Shown: positions 45,369 to 54,790, numbered from the stretch's first letter. The stretch: 64,000 nt of DNA from Peribacillus huizhouensis (GCF_014138605.1 NZ_JACJHX010000003.1:397419-461418); one strand, 5' to 3'. Notes: generated by a model from the letters alone, not told the origin. Numbers and translations: made by a program.

Positions 45369-46970
45369 ATGGGGACGCTTTGGCATAATGGTAGCATTTA
45401 TACGATGCAAGCAGAAAATGATCAAGTTGAGGCGATTTTTACTAAAAATGGCTTAATCATTGAAGTTGGAGAAGCTACTGCACTAAGAGATACCTATCAA
45501 GATATGATTACGAACGAAATCGATTTGCAAGGTCAGATGCTTATTCCAGGACTTGTGGATAGTCATCTGCACCTAATAGGACATGGTGAAAAGCTAATGA
45601 GGCTGGACCTATCGGAGATGAAGAGCAGAGATGAAATCCTAAAGGCTTTACATAAAAGATGTGCACAAACGCCTGCTGGAGAATGGATTATAGCAGAAGG
45701 TTGGAATGAAAATGAATGGCGGGAATCTACGCTTATATTGCGAGATGACTTAGATCAGCTTTCGAATGAACATCCACTCGTTTTAAAACGGGTTTGTCAC
45801 CATGCTGTCGTTGTGAATTCCTTGGCTATCACAATTAGTGGTATCGAGGAAAATATTGAGCAGCCGTTTGGAGGAGTTATTGGGCGGTATGTGGATGATC
45901 GGTTAAACGGTATGTTTAAAGAAGACCCTGCGCTGAAACTGATCATGAATCATTTACCGGGAATAACGGATGAATATGTGAAACGGGCCCTAACAGATTC
46001 GATTCGTGATTGCCATAGACTTGGCTTAACTGGCGGGCATTCGGAAGATTTACATTATTACAATGGTTTTTTGCCAACTTATCAAGCATTTGTTTCCGTT
46101 ATTGAGGAAGCAGGATTGCCATTCCGTGTCAACTTGCTTGTTCATAATAAAGTGGTTGATGACATGAAGGAATCTAGGTTTGGATATCGCAGCAAACGAG
46201 GGTTAATTGAATTGGATGCGATGAAAATATTTGCAGACGGATCACTTGGCGGCAACACGGCATTATTAAGCCATCCGTATCATGATCGTCCGGATACTCA
46301 AGGTGTGGCGATTTATACAGAGAAAGAATTGCACGATCTTGTTCAAAAAGCTAGGAATTATGAGATGCCAATCGCTGTACATGCAATTGGTGATCTTGCC
46401 TTCGAAATGGTACTGAATGCGATTTGTACATATCCACCGAAGCTTGGATTGAGAGATCGGCTTATTCATGCACAAATTATGAGACACGATTTATTAGAGC
46501 GTGCCAAAGAATTACCGGTGATTTTTGATATTCAACCTGGGTTTGTCCCTTCTGATTTTCCATGGGTTATTGATAAAGTTGGAAAAGATCATATGGCGGT
46601 AAACTATGCATGGAAAACCTATTTGGAAAAAGGCATCCATTGCGCAGGTGGTTCAGATGCACCGATTGAACCGGTAAATCCGTTGCTTGGTATTCACGCT
46701 GCTGTGACAAGAAGAAAACCATTTGATGCAGATCATACGATTTACGATGAAAAGGAATGTCTGTCACTATATGAAGCACTCTCCTTATATACGACAGGGA
46801 GTGCTTATGCGATTGGTCAAGAAGAGTCACGAGGCAAGATTGCTTCAGGGTATGTGGCTGACTTCACAGTTTTTGAAAAAGATTTGTACACGATACAGCC
46901 TGATGAATGGCTTGAAATAAAAGCAGCTATGACTGTTGTAAACGAACAAATTGTCTATGTGAAAAAATAA
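45369..46970 (+). CDS. ytcJ: Amidohydrolase YtcJ
   Basis: Metal-dependent hydrolase of the amidohydrolase superfamily (amidohydro_3), 533 aa; B. subtilis YtcJ is 529. N-terminal small beta domain (TLWHNGSIYTMQ), then metal motif LVDSHLHLIGHG, FADGSLGGNTA, AVHAIGDLAFEMV, HAQIMRH and C-terminal GGSDAPIEPVNP. Substrate unknown. SD GAGGGG. Monocistronic, or with rarD 74 bp downstream. Confidence 0.9.
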   Translation: MGTLWHNGSIYTMQAENDQVEAIFTKNGLIIEVGEATALRDTYQDMITNEIDLQGQMLIPGLVDSHLHLIGHGEKLMRLDLSEMKSRDEILKALHKRCAQTPAGEWIIAEGWNENEWRESTLILRDDLDQLSNEHPLVLKRVCHHAVVVNSLAITISGIEENIEQPFGGVIGRYVDDRLNGMFKEDPALKLIMNHLPGITDEYVKRALTDSIRDCHRLGLTGGHSEDLHYYNGFLPTYQAFVSVIEEAGLPFRVNLLVHNKVVDDMKESRFGYRSKRGLIELDAMKIFADGSLGGNTALLSHPYHDRPDTQGVAIYTEKELHDLVQKARNYEMPIAVHAIGDLAFEMVLNAICTYPPKLGLRDRLIHAQIMRHDLLERAKELPVIFDIQPGFVPSDFPWVIDKVGKDHMAVNYAWKTYLEKGIHCAGGSDAPIEPVNPLLGIHAAVTRRKPFDADHTIYDEKECLSLYEALSLYTTGSAYAIGQEESRGKIASGYVADFTVFEKDLYTIQPDEWLEIKAAMTVVNEQIVYVKK

Positions 46971-47053
46971 TAATAGAAGAAGTAGAAACTTGCATGTATA
47001 ATAAATATATTTCGTAATCTGAAATAATAGAATAGAAAGAAGGCATGCAGGTC

Positions 47054-47983
47054 ATGAAACTGGAAAGTCAAAGAGAAGGTGCCTTTTTTGCGGCATTATC
47101 TTATTTAATTTGGGGAGTTATTCCGATTTATTGGAAGCTGATACAAGATGTGTCTGCTGGAGAAATTCTTGCCCATCGGATTATTTGGTCGTTTATCTTT
47201 ATGGCCATTCTTTTGTTGATTTCGAGAAAATGGAAGAGTTTTGTTAGTTTTCTAAAAGAAATTGCTCAAAATCGAAAAATCATGTTCTCGCTTTTTATTG
47301 CTTCGGCTCTAGTCAGCGTCAATTGGGGAACCTTCATCTGGGCAGTGAATGCAGGTAAGATTATGGAAACTAGTCTAGGTTATTATATCAATCCACTAGT
47401 TAGCGTACTGCTTGGTGTCATTGTTTTAAAAGAAAAACTAAGTAAACAGCAGGTCTTTGCCTTTGCGCTTGCAGGCGCAGGCGTGCTTATTCTCGGTATT
47501 TACTTTGGCTCAATCCCATGGATTTCCCTCATTTTGGCTGTTACATTTGGACTGTATGGTCTTGCAAAAAAAATGATAAAAGCCGACTCGGCTATGGGAC
47601 TCACATTAGAAACCTTAATGATTACTCCATTCGCGTTAGGATATATAATTTATATTTTGTCTACATCAGGTTCAGCGTTCTTTACAGCGCCACATACAGC
47701 TTTCCTATTAATGGGAGGGGGAGTGGTCACAGCACTGCCACTGTTGTTCTTTGCAAAAGGAGCACAAAAGGTTCCGCTATCCATGCTCGGGATATTGCAA
47801 TACATTGGCCCAACTCTTTCATTGATGCTTAGCGTATTTGTCTACCATGAGACATTTACGAAAGTTCATTTACTTGCGTTCATCTTTATCTGGAGCGCAC
47901 TAGTCATCTATACGCTTTCGATTACAAAAAAGAGAGTAATAGGCAGCAATAAAGTAAAAAAACAGGTAAGCCATGGTGCTTGA
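47054..47983 (+). CDS. rarD: EamA-family permease RarD
   Basis: Drug/metabolite-superfamily transporter with about ten TM helices, 309 aa. RarD signature near the N-terminus: EGAFFAALSYLIWGVIPIYWK, EILAHRIIWSF; later MLGILQYIGPTLSLML. ATG 47054 is placed about 10 nt after AAGAAGG; ATG 47045 would be too close. Substrate is not established for the family (the name comes from chloramphenicol sensitivity). Confidence 0.9.
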   Translation: MKLESQREGAFFAALSYLIWGVIPIYWKLIQDVSAGEILAHRIIWSFIFMAILLLISRKWKSFVSFLKEIAQNRKIMFSLFIASALVSVNWGTFIWAVNAGKIMETSLGYYINPLVSVLLGVIVLKEKLSKQQVFAFALAGAGVLILGIYFGSIPWISLILAVTFGLYGLAKKMIKADSAMGLTLETLMITPFALGYIIYILSTSGSAFFTAPHTAFLLMGGGVVTALPLLFFAKGAQKVPLSMLGILQYIGPTLSLMLSVFVYHETFTKVHLLAFIFIWSALVIYTLSITKKRVIGSNKVKKQVSHGA

Positions 47984-47991
47984 TCTTTATT

Positions 47992-48230
47992 AAAGGCTGT
48001 TTTCACATACTTTGTTGCTTTTCAATCATTTTTACACTAATAACCCGGGTTGATTTCCGTTGCAGGTACTCGCTTTCCGCGGGCGGTCTCAGAAGCCTCC
48101 TCAGTGCTTTGCACTTGCGGGGTCTCCCTCAACACGCTTTTCCCGCAGGAGTCTCGCGCCTGTAACGAAGATCAACATCTGTTCGAATTGGTTTCTTGCT
48201 AAAAACAACAATCTTTACGAAAAGAGCCTT
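47992..48230 (-). repeat. Family D repeat, long copy
   Basis: AAAGGCTGTTTTCACATACT start, CCCGGGTTGATTTCCGTTGC, CGCTTTCCGCGGGCGGTCTC, GCGGGGTCTCCCTC, TTTTCCCGCAGGAGTCTCGC, GAAGATCAACATC. The first 88 bases are identical to 63913-64000. Core GC-rich arms CGCGGGCGG / CCCGCAGGAG. Confidence 0.85.
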
Positions 48231-48233
48231 ATT

Positions 48234-48277
48234 GAAACAAGGAGGTTGTCCCTTAATGGGCAACCTCCTTGTTTTGT
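48234..48277. terminator. Terminator (family B outer arms)
   Basis: AAACAAGGAGGTTGTCCC TTAAT GGGCAACCTCCTTGTTTTG: near-perfect stem. Terminates rarD and, read in reverse, nadK. Confidence 0.9.
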
Positions 48278-48322
48278 TTATCCTGCATTAACAGTTAGCG
48301 ACCCCTTGAAGTTTCACTTTAT
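48277..48322 (-). repeat. Family A repeat, truncated; overlaps end of nadK
   Basis: TTTATCCTGCATTAACAG then CCCCTTGAAGTTTCACTTTAT; 46 bp. The right end forms the nadK stop codon region. Confidence 0.7.
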
Positions 48323-49119
48323 AAAAATGTTCTTTTTACTTTTTCCCAAAATGAGTTATCTTTTAGTTTGATCGTTTTAATCGATTTCCCACTTAGTTTT
48401 ACTTGAATTTTCTCAATGTTTCGGATGCTGATTGCTTCGTTGTCGAGACCGATTGTTGGGTAATCGTTTTCATTCTGTGGCATTTTGACTGATAATATTC
48501 GTTCAGGTCCGAGTATAAAAGATGATCCTAGCGTTCGATACGTATTGTTGTTGATCGAAGCAAGCTCGCTAACTTGGAAGCATGGCAAAGTTGGATCCAC
48601 AACTGCACCTTTGACTGATTTGTTATAGGCCGTACTTCCCGTCGGTGTAGCAACCACGATACCATCGCCACGGAATGTTTCAAAATGGATCGAATCAATA
48701 AAGAGATCCAGTACGAATGTTTTTATTATGGAAGAACGAATGCTTAGTTCATTGAGCGCAAAGAAAGATGGCTGGTTATCCAATTTAATTTCAATCGTTG
48801 GATAGCGCAGTACTTCTATTTGATTTGCTTCTGTTGATTCGATCATTTTGTTAGTGTCTTCCAAATGAAAGTCGCAGTACATATTTAAGTTCCCGGTTGT
48901 AGAAATCCCTGCATATAAGCAATCTTCTCGGAAACCCGTTTTTCTGACTGCTTGAAGAAATGTTCCATCGTCCCCAATACTAACGATAATATTTGCTTGT
49001 TTAAAATCAGATACAATATTGTATCCATAGCGTGGTGCTAAATCCCGTAGTGGCTGTACTTTAGCAATAATATCTTCAGATAGGGTATGAAAGAAATATA
49101 AGTTACGACGATTATCCAT
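48319..49119 (-). CDS. nadK: NAD kinase (second isoform, YtdI type)
   Basis: ATP-dependent NAD+ kinase making NADP+, 266 aa (267 in B. subtilis YtdI/PpnKB). ATG 49119 has SD GGAGG; the longer frame to 49236 has none. Motifs: nucleotide site SIGDDGTFLQAV (second Gly of the usual GGDGT is Asp here), NELSIRSSIIKTF, and GDGIVVATPTGSTAYNKS. Ends NSFWEKVKRTFL like the B. subtilis protein. Its stop lies within a family A end. Confidence 0.93.
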   Translation of the reverse strand: MDNRRNLYFFHTLSEDIIAKVQPLRDLAPRYGYNIVSDFKQANIIVSIGDDGTFLQAVRKTGFREDCLYAGISTTGNLNMYCDFHLEDTNKMIESTEANQIEVLRYPTIEIKLDNQPSFFALNELSIRSSIIKTFVLDLFIDSIHFETFRGDGIVVATPTGSTAYNKSVKGAVVDPTLPCFQVSELASINNNTYRTLGSSFILGPERILSVKMPQNENDYPTIGLDNEAISIRNIEKIQVKLSGKSIKTIKLKDNSFWEKVKRTFL

Positions 49120-49246
49120 AGTAAAAACCTCCAACGGTATTGAAATTATTTTCCAAAAAAGTAGATTGTTTGTTACAATATTAGGGTGTTTTCTTAGTTT
49201 ATCATGAGATGAAACATTTTGAAAATTCAAACGCATAAACTAGTAG

Positions 49247-49395
49247 TGCGTGTTCAAAAAAGATGATAAAAAGGCCGAGAAGTTTTGCGAGTGATCGTCT
49301 CTAACCTCTCGCGTATACAGAAATACGTGAGAACCACAAGACGGTGCTTTCGTTCAATGCGCAAACTTTTTTACCAGACTTTTTGAATAACCTCT
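49247..49395. repeat. Possible repeat element, family E
   Basis: GTGCGTGTTCAAAAAAG at the left and CTTTTTGAATAACC at the right are inverted. The interior has AAAAAGGCCGAGAAGTTTTG and GATCGTCTCTAACCTCTCGC. It looks like an IS-free dispersed element seen in Bacillales, but only one copy occurs here. Fills the 307-bp nadK-sppA gap. Confidence 0.4.
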
Positions 49396-49426
49396 AATAG
49401 TACAGAGTAGAGAGAGGATGAAGATA

Positions 49427-50431
49427 ATGAATGGTAAGCGTTGGGCTGCTTTGGGGATTGCGGTAGTATTATTTGGTTTCTCAATTGGATTCAATTTCTT
49501 GACTACAGCCATGTTCGTTGATGTTGATAAGCTTTTTAATGATTTTCTTGGGTCAGATGATGAATTTATGACAGAAGTGATTGAACAAGGTACAGGCTTT
49601 GACGAAATTGCTGTGCTTGATATTGAAGGAGTCATTCAAGATACAGGGAATTCTAACTCATTGTTAGGTACAACAGGTTACAATCACAGAGCTTTTATGA
49701 ACAAATTGAATATGGTGAATGAAACTCCGGCAATAAAAGGAATGATTTTGCGTGTCAATTCACCAGGCGGTGGTGTTGTTGAAAGCGCCGAGATCCGTGA
49801 CAAGATTTTAGAGATTCAAAAAAATGGTGTGAAGGTATACGTTTCGATGGGATCTATGGCAGCGTCTGGAGGATATTATGTGTCAGCGCCAGCGGATAAG
49901 ATTTTTGCAAGTCCTGAAACATTAACGGGTTCATTAGGAGTTATTATGCAAAGTGTGAACTACGGAAAATTGGCAGAGAAATATGGCGTTGATTTCGTGA
50001 CGATTAAAAGCGGACCATATAAAGATATTATGAGTCCAACCCGAGAGATGACAAACGAGGAAAGAAGCATCCTGCAATCATTAATTGATAATTCATATAA
50101 TCAATTCGTGAAAATTATTTCTGAGGGCAGGGATATGTCAGATGCTGAAGTTCGCAAAATAGCGGACGGCCGAATATATGATGGTCGCCAGGCGCTGGAT
50201 CTGAAGTTAATCGATGGTCTTGGCACATTGGATGATACAATTTTAGCGATGCAAAAAGATTTGAAATTGAAAAACGCCTCGGTGATAAGGTATACAGATC
50301 AAGCTGGTTTTGGTTCACTGCTCAATATGGGCGCGAGAAAGCTAATGGGGAATGACCTTGAGAAAGAAGGTCTTATTGAATTGCTTTCAAGAACCAATTC
50401 TCCGCGGCTAATGTACTTATATTCACACTGA
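49427..50431 (+). CDS. sppA: Signal peptide peptidase SppA
   Basis: Membrane-anchored serine protease that clears cleaved signal peptides and confers resistance to some lantibiotics, 334 aa (335 in B. subtilis). N-terminal TM (WAALGIAVVLFGFSIGFNFL). Catalytic Ser147 (MAASGGYY) and Lys199 (SGPYKDIM) fall at exactly the B. subtilis numbers. ATG 49427 is 9 nt after GAGAGG; ATG 49418 is directly on it. Followed by yteJ after 13 bp, an operon conserved in Bacillus. Confidence 0.95.
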   Translation: MNGKRWAALGIAVVLFGFSIGFNFLTTAMFVDVDKLFNDFLGSDDEFMTEVIEQGTGFDEIAVLDIEGVIQDTGNSNSLLGTTGYNHRAFMNKLNMVNETPAIKGMILRVNSPGGGVVESAEIRDKILEIQKNGVKVYVSMGSMAASGGYYVSAPADKIFASPETLTGSLGVIMQSVNYGKLAEKYGVDFVTIKSGPYKDIMSPTREMTNEERSILQSLIDNSYNQFVKIISEGRDMSDAEVRKIADGRIYDGRQALDLKLIDGLGTLDDTILAMQKDLKLKNASVIRYTDQAGFGSLLNMGARKLMGNDLEKEGLIELLSRTNSPRLMYLYSH

Positions 50432-50444
50432 GGAGGCGAGAAGA

Positions 50445-51011
50445 ATGAATGAGGATAAACAGACAAATAACGATGTAAATCTTGAAAAAGAGTACGAAAC
50501 AGATTCTCGCCAAACTGCTTTAGATGGAACGTTAAGGGAACATGAGTTGATTTCGACAAATCTAGTAGCAGATTACAATGTAAAAGAACGTCCAGAAGTA
50601 ACCTATGCTGGATTTTGGATGAGATTTTGGGCGTATTTGGCCGATTTATTAGTCATCGGTAGTTTGAATCGAATTCTAATTAGCCCACTTTCCATGGCCA
50701 TTACCGGGAATGTTTTTGACGGCTCCTTCTTCTCTTTTCAAGCAATTGGAACGACAATTGTTTTCTATCTATATTTCGTACTAATGACTCGCTTTTTTGG
50801 AAAAACTTTAGGGAAAATGATATTCGGCTTGAGAGTTGTCAGCCTAAAAGAAGAAAAGATCTCGTGGGGAACATTGGTTTTTAGAGAATTCATTGGTCGA
50901 TTCATTGCGAAGTTTCTTTTTGCAGGCTATATTATTGTCGGATTCCTCCCGAAAAAGCAAGGGCTCCATGACATCTTTGCCGATACAACAGTTATATTAG
51001 ATAGAAGGTAA
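50445..51011 (+). CDS. yteJ: RDD-family membrane protein YteJ
   Basis: 188 aa; RDD domain starting GFWMRFWAYLADLLVIGSLN with the Arg-Asp-Asp-type signature slightly changed (R..AD), three TM helices, ending GLHDIFADTTVILDRR. In B. subtilis YteJ acts with SppA and influences its activity. The first 60 residues are hydrophilic. SD GGAGGCGAG. Operon with sppA. Confidence 0.9.
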   Translation: MNEDKQTNNDVNLEKEYETDSRQTALDGTLREHELISTNLVADYNVKERPEVTYAGFWMRFWAYLADLLVIGSLNRILISPLSMAITGNVFDGSFFSFQAIGTTIVFYLYFVLMTRFFGKTLGKMIFGLRVVSLKEEKISWGTLVFREFIGRFIAKFLFAGYIIVGFLPKKQGLHDIFADTTVILDRR

Positions 51012-51067
51012 TAAGAAACATTCACGAGCGCCTGTTTCAACCCTAACGATCAAAAGGTTCAGGTTCT

Positions 51068-51130
51068 AAATACTGTATCACCTAAGGGGGCGGTGCGAAG
51101 CTGATTTTGCGAAGCCCCGCCTCTTGCCCT
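51068..51130 (+). repeat. Degenerate family C repeat
   Basis: TATCACCTAAGGGGGCGGTG, CGAAGCTGATTTT and GCGAAGCCCCGCCTCTTGCC keep both ends of family C with the middle deleted. Confidence 0.55.
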
Positions 51131-51142
51131 TTCAAGCTAAAC

Positions 51143-51187
51143 AAATAAACCTGTGGGATTTTATCGATCCTGCAGGTTTATTTTTTT
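51143..51187 (+). terminator. yteJ terminator
   Basis: AAATAAACCTGTGGGA / TCCTGCAGGTTTATTT stem (one mismatch) followed by TTTTT. Confidence 0.85.
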
Positions 51188-51228
51188 GCATATACGACCA
51201 GAATGAGAAGCTGAAAGGGTGTGAACAT

Positions 51229-51903
51229 ATGAGGTGGTTAATCTTGGTAATAGCAATCTTACTTTTTATATTCATTCTTATTTTCCTAACAAAATTAAAA
51301 CTCCACATTACATACTCTCATATACAGAAAGATGATCACTTTCGCGTGAAGATACATGCTTGGGGTGGGATGATCCGTTATACGATAAAGGTTCCAATCA
51401 TTAAAGTAGCTGAAGATTCCAAATCCATTGTCTATAAAGCAGAAAAAGGTATCAATGCAGATAAGGCTGGACAAGAGGCTGTAAAAGATTTCACAGCTGA
51501 AGAAATGCTTACTAGCCTTGAAAACATGAAGAAATTAATAAAACATGTATTTGGATTTCATATACTAGTCCGTAAATTTCTACGTAAAGTGAAGGTTAAA
51601 ACATTTCAATGGCATAGTCTAATCGGCACAGGGGATGCGGTATTAACAGGAATCTGCGTTGGTGGATCCTATGCTATTAAAGGCTCAATTATCGGGCTGT
51701 TAAGTAGATATTTAAGATTTAAAAAAATGCCAATTTATTCGATAACTCCAGATTACGCGAAACCATCTGCAAGTACTTCTTTTTTTTGCATAGTTGAGTT
51801 TCGGATCGGACATGCTATTGTGGCAGGTATCAAAATATTCCGCTACTGGAAAGGTGAAAAGGTAAAATTTTCTTCCGAACAAGTGGCGAAAGATTCAAGT
51901 TAG
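51229..51903 (+). CDS. ytfI: DUF2953 membrane protein YtfI
   Basis: 224 aa from ATG 51229 (SD AAGGGTG); B. subtilis YtfI is about the same. N-terminal TM (RWLILVIAILLFIFILIFL), then a DUF2953 domain with WGGMIRYTIKVPI, TFQWHSLIGTGDAVLTGI and IRIGHAIVAGIK-type FRIGHAIVAGIKIFRYWK. Function unknown. Adjacent to ytfJ, with which it is conserved in spore formers. Confidence 0.88.
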   Translation: MRWLILVIAILLFIFILIFLTKLKLHITYSHIQKDDHFRVKIHAWGGMIRYTIKVPIIKVAEDSKSIVYKAEKGINADKAGQEAVKDFTAEEMLTSLENMKKLIKHVFGFHILVRKFLRKVKVKTFQWHSLIGTGDAVLTGICVGGSYAIKGSIIGLLSRYLRFKKMPIYSITPDYAKPSASTSFFCIVEFRIGHAIVAGIKIFRYWKGEKVKFSSEQVAKDSS

Positions 51904-51931
51904 AAATTGATGTAGAGTGGAGGAAGATAAG

Positions 51932-52369
51932 ATGTCAGATCATCCGATTCAAGGCTTGATGACAGCCGCAATGGAGAATCTTAAAGAAATGGTAGACGTA
52001 AATACAATTATCGGAGATCCAGTTGAAACGCCGGATGGTAGTGTTATTCTAACGGTGTCAAAGGTTGGCTTCGGCTTTGCAACAGGTGGAAGTGAGTTTA
52101 TGATGGATGGCGGTCAAAAGGGTGAGTCTGGGGGCGGTCAACCTTTTGGCGGAGGAAGTGGCGGCGGTGTATCCATCACGCCAATCGCCTTTCTCATCGT
52201 TGGTTCACATGGAGTGAAAATGCTACACCTAGATCAAGGTACGCATTTACTTGAAAAAGTTCTGGATTTCGCTCCAGCTGTTTGTGAAAAAATTCAATCG
52301 ATGCTGTCCAAAAATGAACAGAATAACCAAAAGAACACACAGCAAAAATTAGATGATTTAGGTATTTAA
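51932..52369 (+). CDS. ytfJ: GerW-family sporulation protein YtfJ
   Basis: 145 aa. Typical features: HPIQGLMTAAMENLKEMVDV, IIGDPVETPDGSVILTVSKV, a glycine-rich loop (GGGQPFGGGSGGGVSITP) and FLIVGSHGVKMLHL. In B. subtilis YtfJ is made in the forespore and supports germination/lysozyme response of spores. ATG 51932 follows SD GGAGG. Probably co-transcribed with ytfI (28 bp gap). Confidence 0.93.
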   Translation: MSDHPIQGLMTAAMENLKEMVDVNTIIGDPVETPDGSVILTVSKVGFGFATGGSEFMMDGGQKGESGGGQPFGGGSGGGVSITPIAFLIVGSHGVKMLHLDQGTHLLEKVLDFAPAVCEKIQSMLSKNEQNNQKNTQQKLDDLGI

Positions 52370-52419
52370 CGTATGGCTAGTTGCTGTTAAATAAGAGGAA
52401 AAGAATGTTTGGATTGTAG

Positions 52420-52535
52420 GGGTGTCTCATAAGGGTCTGGCCTCGTACTCTAAATCAGTATGTCGTGCTTTATACACACATCTCATACTGTATTTAGTTG
52501 TTGCGGGTCTGACCCTTTGCATTTTGGACATCCTC
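52420..52535. terminator. Family B hairpin after ytfJ
   Basis: GGTGTCTCATAAGGGTCTGG ... GGGTCTGACCCTTTGC ... GGACATCC; inner ACTCTAAATCAGTATG/CATACTGTATTTAGT. Same interior as 57170-57272. Confidence 0.75.
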
Positions 52536-52637
52536 ATTCACAGAAATATGTCATCATAATGTTAATCAATTGCAAAATGTGGTGGAACATTCTATCATTA
52601 ATCAGGTAATACATAAAAGTAAAGGGAGGAACTATTA

Positions 52638-53138
52638 ATGGCAACTGTTACATTTAAGAACAACCCGATCACACTTGTAGGGGAAGAAGTGAAGGTAGGC
52701 GATAAAGCACCTAACTTTACTGTATTGGCAAATGATCTTTCAGAAGTAAAAGCTAGTGATTTAGATGGTTCTGTCCGTATTATCAGTGTAATTCCTTCCA
52801 TTGATACTGGAGTTTGTGATGCACAAACAAGACGCTTTAACGAAGACGCTTCGAAAGTGGCTGGTGTAAAAGTATTAACAATCAGTGTAGATCTTCCGTT
52901 TGCACAAAAACGCTGGTGTGCAGCGAATGGTCTTGAGAATGTTCATACATACTCCGACCATAGAGACCTTTCATTTGGTACTGCATTTGGCGTTGTTATG
53001 AAAGAGCTTCGTTTGCTTGCTCGTGCTGTATTCGTAATTGATAGCAATAATCAAGTTACATATGTTGAATATGTGAGTGAAGGCACTTCACACCCTGACT
53101 ACCTTGCTGCAATTGAAGCAGCTAAAGCAGCAAAATAA
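52638..53138 (+). CDS. tpx: Thiol peroxidase
   Basis: Atypical 2-Cys peroxiredoxin, 166 aa. Peroxidatic Cys60 ([15 protein letters not shown]) and resolving Cys94 (KRWCAANG), separated as in the family; LPFAQKRW and the dimer motif [15 protein letters not shown] [11 protein letters not shown] are present. Reduces H2O2 and alkyl peroxides with thioredoxin. SD GGGAGG. Flanked by B-family terminators, so monocistronic. Confidence 0.96.
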   Translation: MATVTFKNNPITLVGEEVKVGDKAPNFTVLANDLSEVKASDLDGSVRIISVIPSIDTGVCDAQTRRFNEDASKVAGVKVLTISVDLPFAQKRWCAANGLENVHTYSDHRDLSFGTAFGVVMKELRLLARAVFVIDSNNQVTYVEYVSEGTSHPDYLAAIEAAKAAK

Positions 53139-53147
53139 TATTTCAAG

Positions 53148-53241
53148 AAAGGGTCTGACTTCACATTCTATATACCGTTTATTACGCCATGTTCACTTAG
53201 TAAACGATATATAGTAAATGTTGGGTCTGACCCTTTTATTG
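53148..53241. terminator. Family B terminator after tpx
   Basis: AAAGGGTCTGACTTCACATT ... AATGTTGGGTCTGACCCTTTT with TATATACCGTTTA/TAAACGATATATA inside. Beyond it, 53242-53468 shows no gene or known repeat. Confidence 0.85.
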
Positions 53242-53468
53242 TTATAACATTCCCCATTCGTGAACCCCATTATTATTTAAAAGGATCGTTTTATGATAAT
53301 ATTGACTTTTGTCTCGTTTTTTGCGAAATTTCCCTCTCATGCAATTGAGTCAAGATCATTTCCTAAACTAATATTGTTGGATAATGCTAGGTGAAAGCCA
53401 TGGAGCTTGTGCCTCTAGCCCAAAAGTTTTAGAATAATACACGAGAATGAAACAGGAGGAAGTATATT

Positions 53469-54467
53469 TTGAAATTTGCCCCGATTGAAGATTTATTCCA
53501 TATTTTTGATGAAACAGCTCAAATTTTACAAGATGAGCTATCATGTACGTATTTAGATGCCCTTGGTGAAACAGGAGAAAATATATTTCATGGAAAAGTA
53601 TTACAGGAAGAAATTAGTGAGTTGTCACAAAAAAGACTCATGAAACACTATCAAGAATTTACTCTCGATAAGTATCAGAAAGAAGAAATACGGAAAGCCT
53701 ATCAATTAGCCATTCTAAAGGGCATGAAAGAAAACATCCAGCCAAACCATCAAATGACTCCTGATGCTGTTGGGATGTTTGTCAGTTATTTAATCGGGAA
53801 GTTCACTCATGGACAAGCTTTATTGTCGATGTTAGATCCAGCTGTTGGGACAGGGAATTTACTGTACACGATTCTCAATTATCTCACGGACAAAAATATC
53901 ACTTCTTATGGTGTTGATGTGGATGAAACGCTAATTAGGCTTGCTTATGCAGGAGCGAATCTACAAGAACATGAAGTTCATTTCTTTAACCAAGATAGTC
54001 TTGAGCCATTGTTTATCGACCCAGCTGATGTTGTGGTGAGTGATTTGCCGATTGGCTATTATCCAAATGATTTGCGAGCCAGTGAGTACACACTTGCTTC
54101 TGATAAAGGACATTCCTATGCGCATCATCTCTTTATTGAACAAAGTATTATGCATTTGAAGGATGGGGGATACACATTCTTTATCGTTCCGAATAATCTC
54201 TTTTTATCGGAAGAAGCCCATAAATTAAATGAGTTCTTAAAAAAGCACGCGCATATTCAAGGGCTCGTGCAATTGCCACTTTCCATGTTTAAAAATGAGC
54301 AATCGGCGAAAAGTATCTTGATTTTACAGAAGCATAAAGAAGGACTTCAAGCTCCGAAAGAAGCTCTGTTAGTTCAGTTACCAAAATTATCTGACGCAGC
54401 TAGAACAAAATCGATTATGGACCAGATAGACACGTGGTTTCGCCAAGAAAAACAAGTAGGAAAATAA
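53469..54467 (+). CDS. ytxK: YtxK, adenine-specific-type methyltransferase
   Basis: Class I SAM-dependent methyltransferase of the type I restriction HsdM-like fold, 332 aa (B. subtilis YtxK 329). Helical N-domain to about 95, SAM motif MLDPAVGTGNLLYTI, acidic loop GVDVDETLIRLA, catalytic motif SDLPIGYYP in place of NPPY. No restriction subunit or specificity subunit is nearby, so this is a housekeeping orphan of unknown substrate that always sits before ackA in Bacillus. Possible competence regulation in relatives is not testable here. Confidence 0.92.
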   Translation: MKFAPIEDLFHIFDETAQILQDELSCTYLDALGETGENIFHGKVLQEEISELSQKRLMKHYQEFTLDKYQKEEIRKAYQLAILKGMKENIQPNHQMTPDAVGMFVSYLIGKFTHGQALLSMLDPAVGTGNLLYTILNYLTDKNITSYGVDVDETLIRLAYAGANLQEHEVHFFNQDSLEPLFIDPADVVVSDLPIGYYPNDLRASEYTLASDKGHSYAHHLFIEQSIMHLKDGGYTFFIVPNNLFLSEEAHKLNEFLKKHAHIQGLVQLPLSMFKNEQSAKSILILQKHKEGLQAPKEALLVQLPKLSDAARTKSIMDQIDTWFRQEKQVGK

Positions 54468-54486
54468 AGAATAAGCGGATGTTTTC

Positions 54487-54540
54487 TTTATCCCGCATTA
54501 ACGGGCAGTAAAAACCCCACTGAAAGTAGTTCCACTTTAT
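54487..54540 (-). repeat. Family A repeat, short
   Basis: TTTATCCCGCATTAACGGGC ... CCCCACTGAAAGTAGTTCCA-CTTTAT; 54 bp, both ends present, interior mostly missing. Between ytxK and ackA. Confidence 0.75.
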
Positions 54541-54776
54541 GAGTGAGATGACAAACGAATGTGGCTAAAGCTCCTTTAGGTCAAATGTTCTCCAGCCCAA
54601 AAGTCGATGAGTGAATTTTTAAAGTGGAGAGCATTTGCTTGTAGGAAAAAAGTGTTTAGCATAGGTGTCGGGTTTAGTGGAAGTTCCAAAAAAGTTGCTT
54701 TCGTTTTCGGGCGGGGAAATACAGATATTTCCTCGTTTATTTTTATGGAAAAATCTGAATACATTTTCTTCTTTTA

Positions 54777-54790
54777 TGTAAGCGCTATCT
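54777..54790 (+). promoter_or_regulatory. cre site upstream of ackA
   Basis: TGTAAGCGCTATCT fits the cre consensus TGnAAnCGnTnnCW and is a two-base variant of the B. subtilis ackA cre (TGTAAGCGTTATCA). It lies upstream of the predicted promoter, the arrangement for CcpA activation. Confidence 0.85.

Noticed and set aside
47980..48371. Two overlapping plus-strand ORFs downstream of rarD
   Set aside because: They lie in a family D repeat and terminator and show no protein-like sequence.
53469..54467. ytxK as part of a restriction-modification system
   Set aside because: HsdM-like fold only; no restriction or specificity subunit nearby, and the ytxK-ackA pairing is conserved housekeeping synteny.
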